Positions 8,320 to 14,782 of a stretch of DNA of 64,000 nt are shown here, piece after piece. The DNA lies in assembly GCA_963668535.1 (NCBI GenBank), contig OY764867.1:1922001-1986000 (forward strand), in the 5' to 3' direction. Both the position numbers and the translations under genes were made by a program. The notes under the pieces are model-generated. The model was not told where the DNA came from. It was given only the letters and a program-made list of their open reading frames with translations, and made no database searches. Source of the DNA: F22 sp963668535. GTDB taxonomy: Bacteria; Bacteroidota; Bacteroidia; Bacteroidales; Bacteroidaceae. Position 1 is the stretch's first letter. Each line of letters starts with the position of its first letter.

Positions 8320-9450
8320 ATGAGTAAAACTTTTCCTATGAAATGTTATTATCGATACATTGGCATTGTATTGTTGTCTGTTTTGTCATGTTTTTGTGTT
8401 GTACCGCAAAGTATGGCGAAAGATTTTGTGTTGGTGATTGATCCAGGGCATGGGGGGAAAGATTCTGGAGCTCTTGGCTCATTTGGAAAAGAAAAAGATA
8501 TTAATTTAAATATTGCTATGCGCTTTGGTAGAACGGTCGAAAAATGTATACCTGGTGTCAAGGTAATATATACTAGAAAAACAGACCGTTTTATAAAGTT
8601 ATACAGAAGGGCTGAAATTGCCAATAAGGAAAATGCAGACCTGTTTGTGTCTATACATACAAACTCTGTGGCTTCTCACAGAAGTACGACTAAAGGGATC
8701 TCTACGTATATTTTAGGATTTAATAAAGCTGCCAAAAATCTGGCTGTGGCACAACGCGAAAATGCTGTTGTGACGTATGAATCCGATTATAAGACAAGGT
8801 ATCAGGGATTTGATCCAAAATCTGATGAGTCTTATATCATTTTTGAGTTGATGCAAGATAAGTTTTATGAACAAAGTGAACATTTCGCAGAAATGATTCA
8901 GCATAGAAAACCTGCATCGCGTAGAAATAAGGGGGTAAGAAAAGGCCCATTTTTGGTGCTAAAAGAGACGGCAATGCCTAGTGTATTGGTTGAGGTCGGA
9001 TTTATTAGTCAACGAGAAGAGGAACGGTATCTGATGTCTAATAAAGGACGTAAGGAGGTTGCTCTGAGCATTTATTATGCATTCAAAGCTTATAAAGCTG
9101 AGTATGATAAGAGGCAAATGGCATTGAAAAGCCAACCGATAAAAAAGAATGATCGAGTAGATAATTTGTCTGATTATTCAAAATCTCGTAGTGCTGTTTC
9201 TACAGATAAAGTCACGTACAAGGTGCAATTATGTGCTTTACCTGAAAAAAAAGATTTATCTAAAAGACCTTTTAATGACCTAGTTAAAGCTGGTGTCTAT
9301 AAGCAGGGGAAGCTTTATAAGTATACATGTGGGGATGATGTCAATTTCAAAAAAGTGAATCGACTTAGAAGGACTTTGTCTAAACGTTTTCCTGGATGTT
9401 TTGTTGTCGCTTTTAAAAATGGGAAGCGCATCCATATAAAGAAAAAATAA
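8320..9450 (+). CDS. N-acetylmuramoyl-L-alanine amidase (Amidase_3)
   Basis: A periplasmic zinc amidase that cleaves the lactyl-amide bond between N-acetylmuramic acid and the stem peptide during cell separation; 376 aa. A signal peptide or membrane anchor (IGIVLLSVLSCFCVV) is followed by the catalytic domain: zinc ligands in DPGHGGKDSG, the Glu in GKEKDINLN, the second His in FVSIHTNS and the catalytic Glu in VLVEVGFIS. After a basic linker (residues ~265-300) the C-terminus (VTYKVQLCALPEKKD to FVVAF) looks like a SPOR-type septal peptidoglycan-binding domain. A second ATG at 8338 is also possible as the start. The mlaD-like gene follows after 9 bp, so the two are probably cotranscribed. Confidence 0.9.
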   Translation: MSKTFPMKCYYRYIGIVLLSVLSCFCVVPQSMAKDFVLVIDPGHGGKDSGALGSFGKEKDINLNIAMRFGRTVEKCIPGVKVIYTRKTDRFIKLYRRAEIANKENADLFVSIHTNSVASHRSTTKGISTYILGFNKAAKNLAVAQRENAVVTYESDYKTRYQGFDPKSDESYIIFELMQDKFYEQSEHFAEMIQHRKPASRRNKGVRKGPFLVLKETAMPSVLVEVGFISQREEERYLMSNKGRKEVALSIYYAFKAYKAEYDKRQMALKSQPIKKNDRVDNLSDYSKSRSAVSTDKVTYKVQLCALPEKKDLSKRPFNDLVKAGVYKQGKLYKYTCGDDVNFKKVNRLRRTLSKRFPGCFVVAFKNGKRIHIKKK

Positions 9451-9459
9451 AAATTATAT

Positions 9460-10338
9460 ATGAAACGATTTACAAAAGAAGTAAAGATTGGAGTGATGGC
9501 TATTGCAGCCTTAGTGTTGCTTGTAGTTGGCATTAATTTCTTTAAGGGGATTCATTTATTTAAACCAACTCAATATGTATACGCACATTTCAATAATGTG
9601 GAGGGGTTGATGACTTCTAATCCAATTTTTGCTGATGGGTTTCAAGTGGGAATAGTAAGAAGTATTAATTATGACTTTGAACATGCAGGGAATATTTACG
9701 TTGAAATAGCGCTGGATGATCAAGTAAAATTACCGAAAGGCACTATTGCTGAAATAGTGCCTGAGATGTTGGGGGGAGCTCGTATGAATCTGATTGTGGC
9801 TCCGCTTTCTCAAGGATATATTCATTCTGGAGATACCATATCGGGTAAAAGACCAAAAGGGATGGCTGAAGAGGCTAGTGCTATGTTGCCACAAGCACAA
9901 CAACTGTTGCCCAAGATAGATTCGGTACTTGTTGCGATGCATGCAGTACTTACAAATTCTTCTTTGACTCAGTCTATGGAGAGTCTAGCAAGTACTTTAA
10001 AGCAACTACAAAAAACAACTAAATCTTTGGATGGGTTGATGTCAAAACAAATACCAACTATTGCTGATAACTTGGCTCAAACGACTGAACAGTTTAAGGG
10101 GATCTCTGCTAATTTAGCACAAGTTGATTTTGCAGCTACTATGAAGACAGTTGATGCTACTTTGGCGGATGTTAAGAGTATGACGACTAAAATGAATTCT
10201 AAAGATAATAATCTTGGTTTGTTGCTGAATGACAGGAAACTTTATGATCATATGAATGCTGCAATTTGTAGTGCAGATAGTCTAATGATAGATTTAAAGG
10301 ATCACCCAAAAAGATATGTGCATTTTTCTATCTGGTAG
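9460..10338 (+). CDS. MlaD/MCE-family lipid transport protein
   Basis: Substrate-binding subunit type of an MCE lipid transporter, anchored in the inner membrane; 292 aa. One N-terminal transmembrane segment (VMAIAALVLLVVGINFF) precedes the MCE domain (YAHFNNVEGLMTSNPIFADG, VGIVRSINYD). The remainder is a long predicted helical region (residues ~130-260) rich in Ala, Thr and Gln, as in pore-forming MCE proteins. It carries the MKRFTKEVKIG start typical of Bacteroidota homologues. It is 9 bp downstream of the amidase gene. No mlaE/mlaF permease or ATPase gene is present in this window, so its partners lie elsewhere. Confidence 0.85.
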   Translation: MKRFTKEVKIGVMAIAALVLLVVGINFFKGIHLFKPTQYVYAHFNNVEGLMTSNPIFADGFQVGIVRSINYDFEHAGNIYVEIALDDQVKLPKGTIAEIVPEMLGGARMNLIVAPLSQGYIHSGDTISGKRPKGMAEEASAMLPQAQQLLPKIDSVLVAMHAVLTNSSLTQSMESLASTLKQLQKTTKSLDGLMSKQIPTIADNLAQTTEQFKGISANLAQVDFAATMKTVDATLADVKSMTTKMNSKDNNLGLLLNDRKLYDHMNAAICSADSLMIDLKDHPKRYVHFSIW

Positions 10339-10695
10339 TCACTAATCTAGAATTTGTATAAATAAAGATGGAGATGTATATCTAATCAACTTTTTGACAA
10401 AATGTGCTGATTTACAGCTGTTTTCTTTATTTTGTGTGAAGTCTATTGATGATTTCGTATAGAACTAAATGTTTGAAAACTGCTGGCAGTCAGAGAGTTT
10501 TAAAAAGTCAAGTGTATAAAATGTGTTGAATTTTTAACAGAAACGCTATTCCCGATTAATAAGGGGATTTCAATCTGAACAAGAAAATACACAAAAAAGT
10601 CCATTTGTTTTTTTCATTTTTTTCTCCGATATTTGCGAGTGGAAAAGTTCATTGATTATCCAATATTTGTAATTTACTAAACCGACGTTTTTAAT
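10339..10695. other. AT-rich intergenic region upstream of dnaA
   Basis: 357 bp without a gene. It is AT-rich. The only possible DnaA-box-like word is TTATCCAAT near 10656, with two mismatches to TTATCCACA; there is no cluster of such boxes, so I do not call an origin. No clear TAnnTTTG promoter was found for dnaA. Confidence 0.6.
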
Positions 10696-12096
10696 ATGAC
10701 CAAAACTCATGCGGCGATGGTCTGGGATAGTTGTCTGCGTATACTACGAGACAATCTCTCAGATAATGCTTTTGCCACCTGGTTTGAGCCAACCTCTGCT
10801 CTCTCATTGGAGGAGAATACGTTGACTATTCAGGTAAAGAGTGCTTTCTATGCTGAATACATAGATGAGCACTACCTTGATGTCCTAAGACAGACGCTAC
10901 ATAAGGTGATTGGACCTGGTGCACGGCTTAACTATAAAGTTATGGTCGATCAGCGTGCTGGTAAAGGATTAGACTTACCTAGCAGTACACGTGGAACTAC
11001 TAATCAAAACGAGATGAAATCGAATACTCAAGCTTTACAGAATCAGCAGGTTCGTAAAGCTCAAGTAGCTTCGTTCAATACTCATCTTAATGAGCAGTAT
11101 AGTTTTGATACGTTTATTGATGGGTACAATAATAAGTTGCCAAGAAGCGTTGCTGGGGCTGTTGCTGAACGTCCTGGACAAACGTTTAACCCTCTATTTT
11201 TATATGGACCATCTGGAGTGGGTAAAACTCACTTGGCCAATGCTATAGGCCTTCAAATTAGAGAGGACTTTCCTCAAAAGCGTGTGCTGTATGTTTCAGC
11301 TCACTTGTTTCAAGTACAATTTAGCGATGCGGCAAGAAGTGGACGTGTCAATGATTTCATTAACTTTTATCAATCAATTGATGTCTTAATTCTTGATGAT
11401 GTGCAAGAGTTTACTGGGATTAAAACCCAAAATACTTTCTTTCATATATTCAATCATTTGCATCAGAATGGTAGACAGTTGATTTTGACTTCTGACCGTG
11501 CTCCAGTGCAGCTTCAAGGCTTTGAAGACCGGTTGTTGACTCGTTTCAAATGGAGTATGGTTACTGAAATGGAACGTCCAACTGTTGAATTACGTAAAGA
11601 AATATTGCGTGATAAGGTACAACGTGATGGGAATAAATTCCCAGAAGATGTTATAGACTTTATTGCTGAGAATGTTTCTGATAATGTACGCGATTTGGAA
11701 GGTATTGTCACGTCCATTATTGCTAGATCCACATTTCAGAATCGTCCTGTTACTGTAAATCTTGCGCAAAAGGTTGTCTCAGGTTTTGTAGACAAACAAG
11801 CAAAAGTGCTGACACAAGATGATATTATTGATGTTGTCTATGATTTCCTTCAAGTAGATAGAGCTACTATGTTACAGAAGAATCGTAAACAAGAATTGGT
11901 GAAAGCAAGATATATCACGATGTATATGCTCAAAGAATTTGCTGATATGTCGTATAGTAAGATTGGAAAGTTGTTCAAAAAGAATCATACGACAGTGATG
12001 CATGGTGTTGATGGAGTGAAGGGGCAAATGGAAGTCAATCCAACATATAGAAGCGATGTCGAACAGATCATTTCGAAGATAAAATCGGCAAGCTAA
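10696..12096 (+). CDS. dnaA: Chromosomal replication initiator DnaA
   Basis: DnaA, the AAA+ initiator that unwinds oriC; 466 aa, a normal length. Domain I is at the start (AMVWDSCLRILRDNLSDNAF ... WFEPTSAL). A Gln/Asn-rich linker (residues ~95-120) leads to the AAA+ core: Walker A in FLYGPSGVGKTHLANAIG, Walker B in VLILDDVQEFTG. Domain IV ends with the DNA-binding signature (FKKNHTTVMHGVDGVKGQME). It is convergent with a nitroreductase gene; their shared terminator hairpin has been split by the IS element that starts about 60 bp after the stop. Confidence 0.97.
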   Translation: MTKTHAAMVWDSCLRILRDNLSDNAFATWFEPTSALSLEENTLTIQVKSAFYAEYIDEHYLDVLRQTLHKVIGPGARLNYKVMVDQRAGKGLDLPSSTRGTTNQNEMKSNTQALQNQQVRKAQVASFNTHLNEQYSFDTFIDGYNNKLPRSVAGAVAERPGQTFNPLFLYGPSGVGKTHLANAIGLQIREDFPQKRVLYVSAHLFQVQFSDAARSGRVNDFINFYQSIDVLILDDVQEFTGIKTQNTFFHIFNHLHQNGRQLILTSDRAPVQLQGFEDRLLTRFKWSMVTEMERPTVELRKEILRDKVQRDGNKFPEDVIDFIAENVSDNVRDLEGIVTSIIARSTFQNRPVTVNLAQKVVSGFVDKQAKVLTQDDIIDVVYDFLQVDRATMLQKNRKQELVKARYITMYMLKEFADMSYSKIGKLFKKNHTTVMHGVDGVKGQMEVNPTYRSDVEQIISKIKSAS

Positions 12097-12133
12097 ATGG
12101 TATAAATCAATGAATTGTCGGTGTAGTAATGAC

Positions 12134-12155
12134 ATATAATAAAGGTGTATCAACA
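12134..12155. terminator. Left arm of a terminator hairpin split by the IS
   Basis: These 22 bp are the exact reverse complement of 13618-13639 on the far side of the IS. Removing the IS and one copy of the ATT duplication joins the arms into a stem of about 21 bp with an ATT loop, between convergent dnaA and nitroreductase genes. With the arms 1.46 kb apart it probably no longer folds efficiently. Confidence 0.8.
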
Positions 12156-12163
12156 TTGATATG

Positions 12164-12197
12164 AACCCCGAAAGTTAGACAAAAAACTTTCGGGGTT
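12164..12197 (+). repeat. Left-end hairpin inside the IS
   Basis: A perfect 13-bp inverted repeat (12164-12176 and 12185-12197) with loop AGACAAAA, using the terminal inverted repeat as one arm and ending 4 bp before the orfA ATG. In an RNA entering from dnaA it would fold and hide the ribosome-binding region; such structures are known to insulate transposase genes in several IS families. Confidence 0.7.
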
Positions 12198-12201
12198 TAT
12201 T

Positions 12202-12741
12202 ATGATTAAAAAGAAAGCAAGAAAGAAACATACCCCATCAGATTGCCTTCGGTATATGCACATGTTAGAAGATGGAATATCCTTTTCTTCTATCCATAGG
12301 AACTACGGAATAGGTGAACAGCGACTAAAAGTCTTATGGTCACGCTATCAAAAAGAAGGAATATTAGGCTTGCAAAAACTGCCTAATATTAGGGCTGACT
12401 ATGCATTAAAGCGCAAAATTGTTCTTGATATAGAAGAAAACCATATAACTTTGCATGCAGCTTCGTTAAAGTATGGTGCAAGTTCTCAACAGATAAGTGT
12501 ATGGTTAAAGACGATGCGCACAGAGGGCATAGATGCACTAAGTAAATGTAAAAAGCGTGGCAGACCTACAGGTATGGGAAGACCAAAAAAGAATATAAAG
12601 CCACTGACTGAGCTGGAAAGACTCAAGAAAGAAAACGAGGATTTGCGCTTAGAGGTGGCACTGCTAAAAAAAGTGAGAGCCTTAGTAGAAGAAAGGAAAG
12701 CCCGACTACGCGAGATTGGGCACGGACCATCGAAGAACTAA
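12202..12741 (+). CDS. IS3-family transposase OrfA
   Basis: The DNA-binding subunit of the transposase, 179 aa. Two helix-turn-helix segments are visible (around residues 10-50 and 65-100: DCLRYMHMLEDGISFSSIHR; LHAASLKYGASSQQISVWL), then a basic stretch (KKRGRPTGMGRPKK) and a leucine-zipper-like coil (LERLKKENEDLRLEVALLKK) for OrfA-OrfAB association. The start ATG follows the left-end hairpin directly. A run of seven A at 12666-12672 near its 3' end is a canonical slippage site that lets some ribosomes enter the orfB frame. Confidence 0.9.
   Translation: MIKKKARKKHTPSDCLRYMHMLEDGISFSSIHRNYGIGEQRLKVLWSRYQKEGILGLQKLPNIRADYALKRKIVLDIEENHITLHAASLKYGASSQQISVWLKTMRTEGIDALSKCKKRGRPTGMGRPKKNIKPLTELERLKKENEDLRLEVALLKKVRALVEERKARLREIGHGPSKN
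12666..12672 (+). promoter_or_regulatory. Programmed -1 frameshift site A AAA AAA
   Basis: In the orfA frame the codons read CTA AAA AAA GTG, so the seven A form the canonical X XXY YYZ heptamer. After a -1 slip the frame stays open (AGT GAG AGC CTT ...) through to the orfB stop at 13577. This gives an OrfAB fusion of about 458 aa, the active transposase form in IS3 elements. Confidence 0.8.
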
Positions 12742-12785
12742 GGCAGGAAGGATTCTTTCTTGAGAGTATTCTCGGGAAGGTAAAG

Positions 12786-13577
12786 ATGGCTCGCTCCGTA
12801 TTCTATTACCATCTATCACGTCTGAAGGACAGTGATGGCTATGATGATACAAGAAAGCGTATTAAAACAATATATGATGACAGCAAAGGTCGTTATGGGT
12901 ATAGAAGAATCTGTTTATCCATGCGCAATGAAGGCTGCAACATCAATCATAAGACAGTGCAGAAACTGATGTCTCAAATGGGACTAAAAGCAAAGCGAAA
13001 GAAACGTCACTATCATTCTTACAAGGGTCAGACAGGAAAGATTGCACCAAATATCATTGATAGAAATTTCTTAGCAGAAAGACCAAACCAGAAATGGACT
13101 ACAGATGTGTCGCAAGTCTGCATCAAGGATGAGAAGCTGTATATATCTCCAATACTCGACATGTACAATGGAGAGATAATAACATATACAATTACCCGCA
13201 GCCCCAACCTAAAAATGGTTACGGATATGCTTAAAAAGGCATTTAAACAGCATAAGAATCTTAATGGTCTATTGATTCACTCAGATCAAGGATGGCATTA
13301 CCAACATACGCAATATCAAAAGATGCTGAATGATAATGGTGTTGTACAAAGTATGTCCCGCAAAGGAAACTGCTTAGACAACTCTATGATGGAGAACTTC
13401 TTTGGACTGATGAAGAATGAATTGTTGTATGTAAACCATTTCGATAGTATGGACAGCTTTGAGGCTGAACTTAAGGAATACATAATTTGGTATAATACGA
13501 AAAGAATAAAACTTAGATTAAAAGGAATGAGCCCGGTACAATACCGAGCTCAATACTATAGAGGTCTTAATTATTAA
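12786..13577 (+). CDS. IS3-family transposase OrfB (integrase core)
   Basis: The catalytic subunit with a DDE/rve integrase fold. The ATG-started product is 263 aa, but the frame is open from about 12672 and is probably expressed mainly as the OrfAB fusion. The HTH_21-like region (YGYRRICLSMRNEGCNINHK) is followed by the catalytic acids: Asp in KWTTDVSQVC, Asp in LLIHSDQGWHY and Glu in SMMENFFGLMKNE. The C-terminal YIIWYNTKRI is typical of IS3-family transposases. All key residues are present, so the element may be active. Confidence 0.92.
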   Translation: MARSVFYYHLSRLKDSDGYDDTRKRIKTIYDDSKGRYGYRRICLSMRNEGCNINHKTVQKLMSQMGLKAKRKKRHYHSYKGQTGKIAPNIIDRNFLAERPNQKWTTDVSQVCIKDEKLYISPILDMYNGEIITYTITRSPNLKMVTDMLKKAFKQHKNLNGLLIHSDQGWHYQHTQYQKMLNDNGVVQSMSRKGNCLDNSMMENFFGLMKNELLYVNHFDSMDSFEAELKEYIIWYNTKRIKLRLKGMSPVQYRAQYYRGLNY

Positions 13578-13617
13578 CGTTTAATTTAACGTCCAACTTT
13601 TCGGGGTCACTTCAAAT

Positions 13618-13639
13618 TGTTGATACACCTTTATTATAT
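13618..13639. terminator. Right arm of the split terminator hairpin
   Basis: Exact reverse complement of 12134-12155, on the other side of the IS. It lies 17 bp past the end of the nitroreductase gene and would have been part of the bidirectional terminator for that gene and dnaA. Confidence 0.8.
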
Positions 13640-13655
13640 ATTCAAGTTAGTAAGT

Positions 13656-14402
13656 CTATTCGGATATGAATCCTTGTCTTTTTAGTATTTGAAGGAGTTT
13701 CTTGGACATCTTTTCGTATGTGTCTTTGTTGTATCTTATTTGAGTAAATACTTGAGCTAAGTTGTCAAGATGATTTTCAATGACAAAGTTGCGATTTTCT
13801 TCTAATGCTTCAGTTTCGGCGTAAATGGCTTCAATTTCATCGTCTGAATAATTGTGATAGTATTCATCGTGTATAAAGCTTTCTAAGGGGAGACGATTTG
13901 TTTGTTCCGGCATTTCATCAGGGTATCCTACGGCTATGGTCGTGATAGGAAATACCCCTTTAGGGAGTTTAAGGAGTTCGATGGACATTTCTGGATTGTA
14001 CAAATCTGTTCCTAAATAACAGATACCAAGACTTTGTGCTTCAGCTGCATTGCAAAATGATTGAGCAACCAGTAGGGCATCTGTCATTGCATTTAAAAAA
14101 GCATGGAAATTTTTATTGCCACTTTCTGCATCTCGCAGTGCACACCATTTGTTGAAACGGTTGTAATCAGCACAAAATGTCAAGACTACAGGTGCTCCTG
14201 TAATCATAGGTTGATTGTAGTGAATTGGAGCAATACGGGCTTTTGCTTCGGGTGTTTTATTGATAATGATACTAAATCCTTGCATGTTGCCAACGTTTGA
14301 ACTTTGTATGGCAGCTTGAAGAAGATGGTGCAGGGTAGACTCTGCTATTTCTGTAGACTTATATTTTCTAATAGAACGTCTATTGAGCATGGTTTTTATC
14401 AT
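13656..14402 (-). CDS. Nitroreductase-family protein
   Basis: A probable FMN-dependent NAD(P)H oxidoreductase of the nitroreductase family, 248 aa. The N-terminus has the usual motif RRSIRKYKSTEIAESTLHHL, then SSNVGNMQGFSIIINK for flavin binding and YLGTDLYNP with ITTIAVGYPDE near the second flavin contact. The C-terminal ~70 residues form a charged helical extension (YSDDEIEAIYAETEALEENR), somewhat longer than in minimal family members. It is monocistronic, with a TATCTTTG promoter 30 bp upstream. The physiological substrate is unknown. Confidence 0.88.
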   Translation of the reverse strand: MIKTMLNRRSIRKYKSTEIAESTLHHLLQAAIQSSNVGNMQGFSIIINKTPEAKARIAPIHYNQPMITGAPVVLTFCADYNRFNKWCALRDAESGNKNFHAFLNAMTDALLVAQSFCNAAEAQSLGICYLGTDLYNPEMSIELLKLPKGVFPITTIAVGYPDEMPEQTNRLPLESFIHDEYYHNYSDDEIEAIYAETEALEENRNFVIENHLDNLAQVFTQIRYNKDTYEKMSKKLLQILKRQGFISE

Positions 14403-14431
14403 AATGCAATTGGATTAATGATTTCTTTATA

Positions 14432-14439
14432 CAAAGATA
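14432..14439 (-). promoter_or_regulatory. Promoter -7 element for the nitroreductase gene
   Basis: The minus strand reads TATCTTTG, a full TAnnTTTG match, 30 bp before the start codon at 14402. Confidence 0.65.
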
Positions 14440-14637
14440 ACTAATGACTTTTAGATATACAAATGTATGTGATTACAATTTTGTACTATATAATTATGTT
14501 CTTTGTTTTGGAAATATTTAATGGCTGATTGTTTGCATAATATGCTGTAAATCAGCAGAAAAGAATGTTAAAATGGAAAACTTTGTTTTTGTATAAAAAA
14601 GAATTGTGTTCTTTTTGGATTATTCAAATTGAGTTTG

Positions 14638-14645
14638 TATCTTTG
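14638..14645 (+). promoter_or_regulatory. Promoter -7 element for nrdJ, long leader
   Basis: TATCTTTG lies 138 bp before the preferred nrdJ start, predicting a leader of about 130 nt. The leader contains a small hairpin (7-bp stem 14689-14695 with 14700-14706). I see no cobalamin-riboswitch B12 box. The rest of the 380-bp divergent region 14403-14782 is AT-rich and holds nothing else I can name. Confidence 0.6.
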
Positions 14646-14782
14646 CAAAACATCAAATTTTTATCAAGCGTTAAAGATTTATATGTATAAAGTGAAGTGT
14701 CACTTTCCGTCATGTAAGATGTGAATATTGATGATCAATGAATTTTTCCAATCAAATGATTTTCAACATTCAACATACTTAT

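Larger units (their letters stand above)
12158..13615 (+). mobile_element. IS3-family insertion sequence (two-ORF, frameshifting)
   Basis: A complete element of about 1458 bp. The two ends are imperfect inverted repeats: the left begins near TGAACCCCGAAAGTTAGAC, and the right end read inward gives TGACCCCGAAAAGTTGGAC. Both ORFs of an IS3-type transposase are present. The bases ATT at 12155-12157 and 13616-13618 fit a 3-bp target duplication, as IS3-family elements make. The exact outer end could shift by a few bases, since the terminal repeats are imperfect. It looks intact and recent: no stop codons inside the frames and the insertion site is cleanly reconstructable. Confidence 0.88.

Noticed and set aside
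10339..10695. Possible oriC upstream of dnaA
   Set aside because: Only one weak DnaA-box-like word (TTATCCAAT) and no clustered boxes or duplex-unwinding repeats; dnaA is not a reliable origin marker in Bacteroidales.
14646..14782. Cobalamin riboswitch in the nrdJ leader
   Set aside because: The leader is long enough to attract attention, but no B12-box-like GCCACTG and no riboswitch-like stems were found; only a 7-bp hairpin is present.
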